Translations under genes and position numbers: made by a program
Part shown: piece by piece, positions 52,276-64,000 of the stretch
Layout: each line of letters begins with the position of its first letter
Position numbering within the stretch: position 1 is the stretch's first letter
Source: Pachydiplax longipennis
Taxonomy: Eukaryota; Arthropoda; Insecta; Odonata; Libellulidae
Assembly: GCA_036926295.1 (NCBI GenBank)
Contig: JAVFKF010000015.1
Span: forward strand, 51,036,001-51,100,000
Reading direction: 5' to 3'
Length of the DNA: 64,000 nt
Notes under the pieces: model-generated
Database searches by the model: none
The model's input: the letters and a program-made list of their open reading frames with translations, nothing else
What the model was told of the DNA's origin: nothing

Positions 52276-53089
52276 GATATTATTTTCAAATTCCATTATT
52301 ATAAAAGAAGAATATTTATGAATTCAGGGATTATAGGAAGATATGGCATAAGGTCATAGTTTACCATATATTCCAAAAGGGATATTCAAATACATAGATG
52401 TCGGTGTTAGGCATATCTCTAAACCTCTCGGATGACGCATATTATTCGAAATAAAACCTTATAAATAATTCTCACATGCAAAAGAATATCAGAGCCACTA
52501 CATTGCGCTGAAATGTTCCATGTAATATGGAAAAGAAATCAGAGACAATTTGACGAATAACAGCGGCTACACGATTTTTCTGATTCGTGATTACAAAGTA
52601 AAACTTTCTTGAGCTAGCGGCACCAGATTTACCAATATATTTAGCGAGTTAAAAATTCTCGCATTACTTTGTCATTCAAGCAGTAGTAACTTCTATTATG
52701 TCATGGATTCAATTTCGACCTGAAGTCTCAAATGTATATATATTGCAATAATTTCTCAAAGGGTTGCTACCTATTCATATATCTCTTCTATATTACTTTT
52801 TAACTGATTTCCTCTGCCTATAAATTTCTTCCAAGAATGCGATTTTATTTCAGTTAATATATCTTTGAATTTTCTACACGAATATCCTCTGCTCCATTCT
52901 CGATTCAATTAGTGGACACGTTATTAATTAAAGATTTCATATAAACTCAACTTGCAGAAACTCTAATTAAGCAGGTGTAATTTTTCCTTAAAATATTCCC
53001 TTCCGTTAAACAATGAGCAGTTCAACATAAATCTGAGCAATATTTCTCGAAATGAAGAATTTATATCAACAATTCTCTTCAGCACATAA

Positions 53090-54160
53090 TTCATGTCATG
53101 AAGAGTATAAAGAACGCAGACGAAGTGATTCCAACGTCACAGGAAGAAAACAAAATGGGTGGAGAGAAAAGGATGAATGAAAGGGAGAGAAATCTCGAGG
53201 ATTTCCTGGAAACTCTGAGAGAATTTGAGGAAGAAGAATGGAGATATGACTAGAAAGAGGCGGGGAATTCTGTGCAAATACTCGCACGTCTCGATTCCCA
53301 CATTTCTCCCTCTTCCTTCACCGTGCTTCTCGTCAAGGAAGGGGAAGATGATGGGCCAGAGGGCTTTGTCGGTGGTGTGAGAAGAAGACGGGATGATAGA
53401 AGGGGGAGGTTTGTTTGCTTGTTGGACTCTCTTGGGACTCCTAAAGAGAGAGGGCGAACCCCCACTCTCCTTTACAATCCCTCACGTCCATTCTCGCCTC
53501 GGCTTTACTCATACCCATTCCGCCGCCACTTTTCGCTCCTCAGCTTCGCTTCGACTTACGAGGATGTTCTATTTCTTCATTCTTTTCCACTTTGCTCTCC
53601 TCGGTGTTCCTTTCTCTCTTCTCCGTCTTCGGCAATCCCGTGCGTCCTTCCCAATCCTTAACCTCTTCCCTTATCAAAAATCCTACTCCTTGGAGAGCCA
53701 CTAACTCCCTGGAGTTTACCCTGGTAGAACGCTGAGGCAGTGAATTAGCTTTCTTCAGTCCGCTCCCCTCACTTTTTCACTTTGCTGCGTCTTTCGTGGT
53801 CGTTCTTCCGAAATCTCCGTCGACTGACGCCATCCGATTATGTTTTTGTCTTTACTGCAACTCCTCATTGCTAAGGAATCCTCCATAGTATGAAAAGGTG
53901 GGAGAAATGTGCGCGAATTTTGCATATAAAATGTGATGACTCCCTACCATGAGGAATCGCGACTTTCTAAAATTTCAAAAACACCTTTTATTATTTTAAT
54001 TTCGGAGCGCAAAAATGTTCTCAGCCCTCAGCAGACTTTTCCTTATCTTGGAGACTCGCAATTCTCGCGGTTGGATTAGTCCGCCGCCCGAAAGTTGCTT
54101 GCTGGAAACTTCAAAATTCTGCTTAGCCGCCAAAACTTGCTAATTAAGACGCTCCTTTTC
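53090..54160. promoter_or_regulatory. GC-richer island in the scratch intron
   Basis: Starts about 0.85 kb upstream of the terminal exon. The plus strand is purine-rich to 53.4 kb, then C/T-rich to 53.65 kb, then mixed with CpGs. It includes a minus-strand Su(H)-type TGTGGGAA (53302-53295). Position next to a developmental gene makes an intronic enhancer plausible; no direct proof. Confidence 0.25.
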
Positions 54161-57100
54161 TCCAGTGTAAATAGATTTAAAATTACACAGATTTGCTTCT
54201 TGTTGAAATTTCAAGTTTGGTTTTGCTCAGAGAGCCGAGATAGAGGAGCTGAGGAATGAAGGAACCACGTAAGGATTATTCCTCTATCCTAGAAGTGTAT
54301 GCAAATTAATTAAGCTTTGGTCTACTTTTTATTCATTAATTACGCAAAGTATACCAATTAAAAGAAATAATAATGGATGAGACTCACGAAGTAAATTAAA
54401 AGAAAAATTAAGGTTTTAAAACTTAACAGTAACACTGATAATAAGCTCCAAAATTCAGGAAAGTACTTCTATGTGGTCATTAAATGATTTTATAATGATA
54501 AATATCAGCCTGAAATTCCGATTGTTCCTCTCCATGAAGTTGACATCCCACCAAATTGCATGCATGAGTTCTCCACTTTCATGGGCTTATCCTCAAACAG
54601 CACCTCGCTATTCCCAAGGCACTTCCTCCTTATTTCCCAACTTTCAAAGACTCCACCTCTTCCCTCTAACTTCCTCCGCTCAAGTTAACTCTTCCCTTCG
54701 TCGGTAGCACCCATGTTCCCTATCTTAACGGCATTCTTTCATCCAATAGCTTTACCATGGCCATCATTTTGATGATAATAGCCGATGACAAGTTCTACAG
54801 TCAGCTCCTCCCTCAGAGAGCTCCAAGCTAAAAATATTTTAAACCTCTTTGTATACGAATATATAAATTTGCAATTGTTGTTACGTAAATGGATATCGCT
54901 GTGAGGAGTAAGTCTACGATGCTGAGATATTCTTCTTCTACGAATCCGAAGCAACAGATAACTACACACATCATGCGGAGATTTTAACGACGCCATGTTC
55001 ATTTCACTTGCCGTTACGCTGGTGCTATCCTAAATGAATTCATTCGCTCTTCCTTTCTTGTTTCTGTACCTCCTCTTTTACTACCACATCTCCTTTCCCT
55101 CATGTTTTCCTCACCCTTTCCTTCCTTCAAGACATCCATCCAACTCTTCCCGCAAACAGGGGAAACCCGCATTCTCCTTGGCACTCCACGTCTTTCAAAA
55201 CCCCCTCATTTGCTCATCCCTTGGTAGCGAGCCAGTCATGCTGAAACTTTACTCTCTTCCAAGCATTCCACCCACAATCCCCTAGCCGTTCCATCATATT
55301 TCTGCACCAACTTCCTTTCTTGCGCTTTCCTCAATTTCAGCCCGGTTGCTCTGCCTCTAAAACTATTTATTTTGGTTGGCATTCACCACAAACTATGAGG
55401 AACTACTTCCTCGAAGCGATCTAAGGTTTACGATTTCGGACATTTGTTTCCAATAGAATAACATTACCGCAGTGTACGCTGAGAGGAAAACAACGGCAAT
55501 GAATGGACTTAAAATATGAGGATTCACCGCGTTATTCTTCCTTTCATTGAATGAATTTTTATTAGAAAATTACGAAATATTTGGATTTTATCCTTCCTAC
55601 TCGAAATACCTATCGAAGAATATGCGCGACGCCTAAAAAACGTATCTTTCAGTAAATGTATAAAAGTTACTTCACCTATTCTCATTTATTGCCCCTATAG
55701 GCTGAAAGTTATAAAATGGATTGCTCCAAGAGAAGAAACAAGGTTACGCCTGCGTAGTATTGCGTACGCTGGACAAAAGTTTTTATTCGTCCATCCACAC
55801 AAAACCACTAAAATGAAGACTCTTTCTTCTTCGGATGTCATAACGTCAGCAGGATCAGAATGTTACGGACGTCAGATCCTTCGTCAAGTCGTTGCGAAAG
55901 TTGGGCTCTTCCAAAATGGTTTTCTTGAGGAGGCGTCATGGATTACAAGAGATTTGGCCGCAACGTCATAGGGCTAACACAGGAAGAGACGCGCCAAACT
56001 AAAATTTCGTTCGGACTAAGTCTTTAGGAATGAGAGCCTGATACCATGGAATTTTCATCGTTTCGGAGAACAATATTCGTTGGTGGCGATTGCAGTAAAA
56101 CTAAATACCCAAAGTATTGCTAGTCACTGATGTCCCTGGATATCTCAAATAATTTGGATGCCAATGATAAGGAACCATTTCACGTTCATACTGATATAAT
56201 TATAACCCTATTACATTATATTCTTCGGTAATTTCTAAATAAACAACTGTTACTAAAATTTTATCATAGAAGGAAATAATTATTTAGAATCTTCTAAATA
56301 ATAAACAGGGTTCCCGGATAGGAAAAGGGGCAACACGTTAAAATTTGGTTCAAAGTGGTCCCGGGCTCAATTTTCGTTTTCGGGCATATTGACATAAGCT
56401 GTTGAAGCGCTTTTAAATTAATTTATGAATATTAAAATTTCAACAGATAGTTCCAATTCGTTAACTGTTATGTAAAAACTTTTATATTTATGAGGGTTTT
56501 ATATTTCATATAAACCTAGTTTCACAAACTTAGAGAGAGATTTCCGAAACATATTTAGGAATAATATCATAAATAATAAATAGCAAGTCCCTCTGTAAAA
56601 TTTCGATTTAAAGTTATATTGAAGATGAAAATAATATTGATCGGCTTTTGTGACCGTAACACAATTTTTTTCTTAATAAATAGTTATACTCAGATACTTG
56701 AATGTCTTAGTAATTTTATGAATATGATTAGTTTCATTGCTCTCAAGTTATTGGTTCTTACTATGAAGTATGGAATGACCACATGAACTAAATAAATAAA
56801 TTGAGTGTTCCGATTTCGGGAAGAATGCAAGTACAGTGCTCGTAGAAGGAGGCAGATTTTCAAGACTTTGAAGAATTTTGCAGTTCTTTAAAATCTGTAC
56901 AAGTTTCAATGTCATTGGGTCGATCGCAACATAGCATACTGATATGCACCGAGCTAAAGCATTTGGATTCATATTCCTTAAGGGAGTTTAAGGGATATCT
57001 CGATTTATTGATCCTTCTCCACCTAAAGACTGCACGAATCATCAAAGAAAAGAATTAATTAGGATCAGCAGAGAATGCTTCCATCATAAGAAAATTACCG

Positions 57101-57169
57101 CATTGCGGCGAGAGATTCATACTTCTGAAAATATCTCATTAAAATTCCCATAATTTCCAGTTGATTTTT

Positions 57170-58430
57170 TAGGATAAGAGGCGCTGGCTGTTTCCTTTCG
57201 CACGCGAGAGACCCCTCACATCAAAGAAAAAACTCTCGCATTTAAAAATTCTCGAATTTAATGGATTTTCGCACTCATTCCGACGCATCCACGGGTTCTC
57301 CCAGATGAGGAGCAGACATTTTCCCTCAAGTCATGCTGATGCATTGGCCACATCGGACCGGCATTCCCAGCATTTTTTCACTCTCATCTCGCTCTCCCTC
57401 CGCCACTGGGAGTGTGTTTCAAGGGTTTTCGCATTGATCCGCAGACTGTGTGGGGTTTGTGCATGTGTCCTCGTGTGTGCACACGTGGGTGTGTATGTGT
57501 GTGAGTGGGTCGGGTAGAAGTTCCCAGGATAGCCATTGCCCCGCCTTTTCAAACCCTTCCTCCCCCTCTTCTCACCCTCAATCCAACCCCCATTCCTCCA
57601 ACAACCCCATACTCGCAGCAAAAGCGCCCTTGCCGTAAAATCGATCCCGTCTCGGGACTCTTACACACAATCGCAGGGACATAATCAGAGACTTTTTTTG
57701 CGCTGAAAACTGGTTTAATTATCCGCGTCAAGAGACGGGACGGATCCAGACGACGCGAAGGAAAGAATGGAGAAGAAATTCCGGGTTGTTTTTAGACCTT
57801 TGGGAGTAATAGGGGGGCGCGAAGTAGAGAGGGGGGGGAGCGAGATGTCTACCCGATTACAAGATTCTCTCTACTGGTGGCAGGTGGACCTGAGACGTCG
57901 CAAATAAAAGAACTTTGGGGATTAATCCCAATTTAGATTAGCTGAGATGAGCGGAAACAAAAACGGAGACAAATGAAACCAGCCCTAAAAAGGGAGCAAA
58001 GATTTTTCGGGGGTTTATTGGTAGAAAGAGTGGCGTAGCGGATTGCATAAGGGAGAGGAATGGTTTGGGGTGTTTGTGCATTGGAGACTTTGTGTCAACG
58101 GGTCTAATCTCGTTGGCTCTACGGGCAGACACTTCATCGAATAGCGGGGGTGTTGTGGATGGGTTGGAATTTATAGCCTGCGAGGGAAATTTGGGAGCAT
58201 AACCTGCGAGGAGAAGGGTTTTGTCGGGAGAGAGATTTTGGAAGGGTTTGGGAAGATCGCCCCCCACTTTGATTTTCTATCTCGAACGAGCGGACAGTCT
58301 GCGAGGTCAGCAAAGAGGTGGGCAGTTAACGATTACGAAGCTCCCGCAAATTCCTAATCCCATCAATTTGATGCTTGAGCTCAGCTTTGGCACGTCCTGG
58401 TTGGTGTGAGGGGAGGCCTTCATTATCTTG
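57170..58430. promoter_or_regulatory. GC-richer island in the scratch intron or upstream region
   Basis: Contains the GT-rich tract, long G runs at 57.81-57.84 kb and a proneural/Snail-type E-box GCAGGTGG (57880-57887). No SNAG-coding frame was found on the minus strand. It may be an enhancer, or hold a non-coding first exon. Confidence 0.25.
57447..57516. repeat. GT-rich tract with a self-complementary core
   Basis: Interrupted TG repeats with CGTGTG-TG-CACACG in the middle, inside the GC-richer island at 57.2-58.4 kb. Alternating purine-pyrimidine stretches of this kind can adopt Z-DNA or small cruciforms. Confidence 0.75.
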
Positions 58431-60839
58431 CAGTTTTCTGCCCGATTCCATAGGAAAAAATCAATGGCACCGATACCTTTGACTATTATTGATCCATTAT
58501 AGGTTTCGGAAAAATAACGCTATCATGTTCATTAAATCTCAGGACCGCCCTACACTCTGATTAGTACGATACATAATAGTTTTTTCAAATAAAAAGAAAT
58601 GCTGTAAATAAGAAAGAATTATGAACGTTATGAAGTGAAGTTATGAATTATGAAGTTATTTCCTTTTCAATGTTCTCAAACCAAGAAACGATAGGCGAAG
58701 GATAAAATTGTAAAATCCCACTGGAAGAGAGGTTTCTAGACTGAGGTAGAATCCATAGATAACCATCTACTAGCTAGTCAGCTACCCCTAGTGAAACTAA
58801 TTGAGAAAAGTTATGGAAATCAATTACGGCTTTATAACATGTCAAACGATCTCAAATGGACTTAATTTGATCGCTTTCGACGCAAAAAATTTCAAAAAAT
58901 GGCCATAAAGACCTTATTTCCAATTCTTCATAAGCTTTGGAATGCTTACTTTACGAAAAAGTGCAATCAGTAGCATTGTTTAAAAGTTAAAAAAGCATAC
59001 AATAAAGCAACACTCGTATATCAATGTTATCATTCATCAATATTTACCCAGTTCAACGAAATTATATTTTTATAAAGGATTTTTTTGTCACTAAGGGAAA
59101 TTTCAGAATTTTTGATATATTCTAAAGGTAGTTATCGATAATAAAAATCAGCACTCACAATTCTACCGGTTTGAATATGAGTTTAAATTTACTGAAATTT
59201 CATCTTCGTGAAATGTGAAATGCATTATATAGTTTTGTATTTTTAATAAATATTGTTGAAATAGATATGATTCAGCCTCACTTGGTGGTGCGCTATATAT
59301 AATGAAATATATGAAACCACTAAGTAATTTATTTCTTCCTCAAATATTTTGCTCTTGAAAATAGACAAGATTTGAGATTTAATATCATTATGTCTTTCGC
59401 TCATTTACTGCCGCCGGTGGATCACTATGAATTAACAGAAGTTCTGAGATGAATTAATAAGAGCGATGAAATATAACCCTATATATTCACAATATATTCA
59501 TGTATTGTTTTATCAATTCTTTACAACCTTCGAGATACAGTATATTTGTCTGCGAGAAGGATCCATAATAAATATTTTTGGATGATACGCGATTTTCTAT
59601 CAAAAATTATGTTTTTTCATTGTTAAATATAAACAGAATAAATTTTATAAAGTTGATTTGTCTCAAAATTTGTTGAAAGTAGAAAAAACGGATATCGGCT
59701 GTTGATGAATACTTCCTATACAAATTATTACTTATAAAAATAAATTATCAATTAAAAGACGTTTCTTGAGATAATCCTTAAGTGTAGAAGTAAAAAGAAT
59801 TAAGTATAAAGTGTGTAAAGAAGGGGTGATACTTTAGAAATCCTTTCAGAAGAGTTTTACAGATGAAAATATAACTATGGTCACTTAAAAGTCATTAATG
59901 ACTCTATAAAAGTTTTTAAATCTTTCAGAATAGTAACTTGGTGTTCAGCTGCCGAAAGACATAGCTATATATTGACATATAGATGTAAGAGCTATCCGCG
60001 TCAGAGAACAGAGAAGTACACCATGAAAATGCTTTGTTGATATTAGAATCTATGAAATGGAGTCAGCATATAAATTTTCTTTCAATATTTCCGCCAATAT
60101 TTAGACTGAGCTCTATTCTTGCTTGTTACGTCAGGATTGCAAAATTTGAATACAAAGTTCATCGAAATTCATTTGCATTAAATTCTCTAAACTTTTTATG
60201 AAACAATCATTTGCTAGTAAAACATTCTTTCAGTTTTAAACATTTTTACCTAAGAATATTTTTATATGTTATGTTCAATCGTCAACAAAACTGAATGATT
60301 GTATAACATTTGATGAAATGATGCTATTATCTTCCTAGGGCAATTATTTGCTGAAATCCCAAATAGAAGTTAATGTTCAGTTGCTTTTTTATATTATGAT
60401 TTCCAGCTGGTGCAATTGGTGAAGATTCCTGTATTCTTGAAGCCTCTATTCTCCTGAATTTTTATGACAACTGATCTTTCTAGTTACCTGTTTTTTTTTG
60501 TAAAAGCAGTGAAAACATGTTTGGGTATCTCATGAGCAATAGTTCTTGTAGAACTATCGATTTCCTTGAATCCTGAATGATGTGATGGCTTTGATTGAAT
60601 TTTAAATTTTCTGCCATTTTTGTATACATATTTCATTCGTCATTCACGGACATATGCATCAGTTATCGTTAAAATTCATGACTTTTGGAGAAATAACAAC
60701 GATAATGAAGTATTACGTATTTCAAATTCCAAGAGCAGGAATTCGAATTATGAAATGGCTTGGATTACAACTAAGCCGACGCGCCCTAACATTTCACGCC
60801 ACATATTTAATTAAAATAATTCGCATTGAATCGAATGCT

Positions 60840-61560
60840 GAAACAGAAATATAGAAATCTGTCGATATTTCATCACCCCATATCGATTTTTCTTTTCCTT
60901 CTCAGTGCTCTCCCAAATGCAATCGATACCTCATTTCCCTGCGCAAAAAACTCCGCACGAAAATGCCTCATCACGCTTTCGGATAAATCGGCTCCGTCGG
61001 CCGTCTCAGCGCGAGATTTTCAGTGGCGCACATCCCGGGATAGGAAGCCGGGCCTCCGGAAACCCTCGCTCACTCTCTTCTCTATGGAAAGCGTCCCTTT
61101 CCGCCCCATCATAACCCTTGGACACTTGCGTGGACTTAACGAGAGAAAGACGGTGGCAATGCACAGAAATTACGGCCGTATCTTTAAAGTGCCGAGACAA
61201 CGTCGGGTTCTGTGTACGTGTTTCGTGGAGATAAAACTCGAGGGTTCGCCTTAAAACCCTTTCCCTCTTCCTAAGCGACCCATCCATTCATTCCCCTTTT
61301 CACCTTGTCTTTCCCATCTTTAACACCGTCAAGGTATTTCCAGCACCTCCAGTTGGATTCCACGGTCCTCTTCCAGAAGCGTTCCTTCTGTTCTTTATTC
61401 GGAGATTATATTTTCGCGATGGAGATGCAAGGGAAAAGAATTCGTTGGTGTGTTGCAAGGAAAATAAGGGAGTTGTGAGGAGTGGGGAGAGAATGGTAAA
61501 GGGTTATGGAATGCCACGCTCAAACACCTCGTTTTAAGTGTCTGCCTCCTCCCATTTTCG
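60840..61560. promoter_or_regulatory. GC-richer, CpG-rich island
   Basis: Complex sequence, densest in CpG at 60.95-61.25 kb, with overlapping frames on both strands (142 codons plus, 93 minus) lacking any domain. Candidate regulatory island. Confidence 0.25.
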
Positions 61561-63539
61561 CCTCTCTGAGGTATTTTGAAGGAGTAGAGGAGCATTCTTT
61601 TAATGTTTGTGAAGCAAGAAGATGACCCTCACTTTCCCTATCCTAGTTTTATTTCCTTCTTGTAAGTTCCGTTTCTTAGGGTTTTAATTAAGTGGGAAGA
61701 CGAGCACTGCGAAGAGTGAGTTTAAAATAACTGAAGACGCTATCGCCTTTATAAATACGTTTGACATCTCTGAGGTGTGGAATGTAGTGAAAGAATTCTC
61801 TATAAGGTTTTTATATCCACTTTTAATATTGAAACCAATTTTCAAAGTGAATGGAAATGTTTTAGATTGAATTTTATACCGTAATGTATATTACTATAGC
61901 TCTCAGAGTCATTTCTAACGTTGTTGCTTTCTTTCTGTGTGGTTTGAATTAGAATAAATTTCCTAACAAGATTATCTTTTAAAATTCTAAATGAGCTTAC
62001 TTGTTTACGAAGCAAATAAGCATGTTCAATTCAAATATGAATTCTAAACTACATTTAGAGTGAAACTAATCGAATGTGAATTATAAACGCAAACATTATT
62101 TCACACACGCTGTCATAAATCCTATTGAATATATTTTTATGGTGATTGATAGTCCATAAGCGCTCTAACCTTGCCTCAACTCCTCCAGAATTATTCTTCC
62201 TATATTGCGAGCTAAGGATATTGAGTGAACATCGATTATCTTGATATAATACGAGTACATTGATTTTTCAAACAATATTGATAATTATTATGAGACAATT
62301 TATTTACAATGCTTAAGTTCTTAGTAGAGGAAAGGGAATGTTTATGATTATATGAATTATATATTTAGTACTGACCTTTTAAAATATGACAGAAGCTCTT
62401 AAAATAAGAAGCCATTAATAAGCTCCTTTTGTCTTAAAATTTGATTTATATGCTCAAAAACATGGACATAGGAATTTCTACGCATCAAGAAAACCTAAGA
62501 TATTTCCTCAGATAATCAGAAAATTTGAATTATATTAAGCTGGAAGATTTATGCTCAGGTATTTATTTATTATTTCTCAGGTATATATTTATTAATTATT
62601 TTAATGTAGTAATTTCCTATTTATATCATCCTTACATTTAATATAATGCAAAATAATTCGATTTTATTTAATAAAATGATTTTAAATTTATTTTCAAGTG
62701 TTAGATTAATATCCAGTTATGGTTGAAAATAGCTAAGAACTCATTTTTCCCTGAAAAATAATTCATCACTCACTATTTTTTGCCACTATTCTTTGCTCGT
62801 CATTTTAAAAATACTAATGCCATTCCTTGATTAAACATGAATATTTGAAGCAGATAACATATAAATTTTAAATTATTTTCAGAAGTCCAATCAATTATGG
62901 TAATTCATGTTAAGTATATTGTTTACGGTGAAACTAATATTAAAAGAATGCTGCTCCTAGTATATTTGAACTATACAGAGGAAAGTTCAACTAGTTTGAG
63001 CAACTGCGCAACAAAGAGAAGCTAAAATATGACCTAAGCCGTGCCTCGACGCCATCTTATTTTTAGTGAACTCTGCTCAATGCATGCAGTCTCCTACAAT
63101 CAAATAATCTTATCTACCATGAAAATGACGAAATGGGACATTTGCGGAAATGAATGGGATTACGTGAGCTGTACCATTCTCATCTCTAATTCACATAATA
63201 TATATATCTAAAAATAATGAAATTTTATTTTTATATTCTCTGCTCAACATTAATCGTAGAACTCAGGATTTTATGCTATAAAATTAAAATAGAAAAATAT
63301 TTCTTGAAACGGAATAAGAGAAGCGAAGGTAATCAATAGTTCTTAAGGGAATGCCATTTGCAGTCGAATGCAGCCACTCCTGATATGAATGATGTCATAC
63401 CCGAAAGAAAGGAAATTCTACGGAATGCAAAAAAGCTCCTAAGCGTTCAAATTAACGTATATATCTCCTCGGAGAGATGAAAAAGACATTGGTTTAGCAT
63501 TGAAATTAACATTTTAGCATTGTCAAGGTTAGAAGCTAG

Positions 63540-64000
63540 ACAAAAAAGAAGCTGTCCCAATAATGAATCGATCCGAACCTCCCGACCTACTGCAACCCGC
63601 CGCAAAAAAAGATTCGACTTTCTTCGCAAATTTTCGCGTATTTCTGCGCCCAAAACTTGGCGATTTGAAGGCAAAAAGGAAGTTAAAATCGACCTTACCG
63701 TCTCATCCGCCCTCCTCCTGCGACCATCTTGGCGCTCCTTCGCGTGCACTCTTCTCTTCTGCCGGATTCCCACTTCCCCCTCCCCGATTTCGCCACCTGC
63801 CCGTAATTCTCAGACGACATTTGACGATTCTTCGCGTCAATTAAAACGGGATCATTTCGCTCCTGCCCTTACCTACCGTTCCGCCCATCCTCCTGCCCCG
63901 CCCCCCTTCGTCGGAATCCCACTTGCCTATCCTATCGAGACCGCGATCTTGGTGCGACTGAAGTCCGTCGCAATCGGCCGGTGCAGAATTTGGGACCTGC
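63540..64000. promoter_or_regulatory. CpG-rich island at the right edge
   Basis: GC and CpG rise toward the window end, with a minus-strand GCAGGTGG E-box (63800-63793) and a GCGAC/GTCGC inverted repeat near 63,955. It could be the edge of the scratch promoter or first-exon region, but the window stops before this can be judged. Confidence 0.25.

Larger units (their letters stand above)
52250..64000 (-). other. scrt: Large intron of scratch (partial), possibly with upstream DNA
   Basis: The terminal exon begins with an acceptor, so DNA to its right on the minus strand is intron until the donor of the previous exon. Reading minus-strand ATG-CCN starts through to 64000, I found none continuing into a SNAG-like MPR-(S/C)-(F/L) motif. 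The intron is therefore at least several kb and probably runs off the window. It contains GC-richer islands near 53.1-54.2, 54.5-55.3, 57.2-58.4, 60.8-61.6 and 63.5-64.0 kb, separated by AT-rich DNA. Confidence 0.65.

Noticed and set aside
52250..52289. In-frame Met at 52289 as the scratch start
   Set aside because: It lies upstream of a strong polypyrimidine tract and CAG acceptor, and would give a protein without a SNAG motif.
51581..52321. 246-codon plus-strand open frame opposite the scratch exon
   Set aside because: It is the mirror of the Pro/His-rich coding repeats, is Gly/Val/Glu-biased, has no domain and runs across the scratch splice acceptor.
59946..59962. CAGCTGCCGAAAG word resembling the SINE tail
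   Set aside because: No A box, B box or other tail sequence accompanies it, so the match is probably chance.
60826..61254. 142-codon plus frame
   Set aside because: No recognisable domain, and opposed by a 93-codon frame on minus. CpG-rich composition removes stop codons by chance.
1..64000. CRISPR arrays, operons, phage or other prokaryotic systems
   Set aside because: No evenly spaced direct repeats, no ribosome-binding sites with tandem genes and no coding density; the DNA is clearly from an animal nucleus.

Overview
The window is animal nuclear DNA, most likely from an insect. It is AT-rich and almost gene-free, with spliced gene structure, AATAAA polyadenylation signals, tRNA-derived short interspersed elements and microsatellites. 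Nothing in it is organised like a bacterial, plasmid or organelle genome. I cannot name the order or species; the arthropod call rests mainly on the one recognisable gene.

That gene is the neuronal repressor Scratch (scrt, Snail superfamily), on the minus strand. Its terminal coding exon runs from a clear splice acceptor at 52249 to a TGA at 50304 and carries the whole five-finger DNA-binding domain. A probable 3' UTR of about 1 kb leads to two AATAAA signals near 49,250-49,270. The upstream exon, expected to carry the start codon and the SNAG repressor motif, was not found between 52,250 and 64,000. That stretch is therefore best read as a long intron, possibly passing into upstream DNA.

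From 1 to about 49,200 I see no convincing protein-coding gene. AT-rich DNA alternates with islands of higher GC a few hundred bases to about 1 kb long. Examples lie near 2.5, 5.5, 6.9, 9.5, 13.6, 18.7, 20.1, 23.7, 27.0, 29.2, 30.5, 31.7, 33.7, 35.0, 36.6, 40.4, 41.3, 46.0 and 47.6 kb, and the same pattern continues in the intron (53.1, 54.5, 57.2, 60.8, 63.6 kb). Some islands are low-complexity purine/pyrimidine tracts. Others have mixed sequence with transcription-factor-like sites, as expected for the regulatory landscape of a developmental transcription factor.

Mobile-element traces are two related tRNA-derived SINE copies (11,054 and 30,130), a third more decayed tRNA-like element (12,892), and a hammerhead-ribozyme-like core (21,010) of a type known from Penelope-like retroelements. 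The points most worth checking are that ribozyme-like core, the SINE family, the missing 5' exon of scratch, a near-canonical RFX X-box beyond the scratch 3' end, a CTCF-like site at 23.86 kb, and a strand-asymmetric block at 42.5-44.4 kb. I found no evidence for an undescribed multi-gene system.
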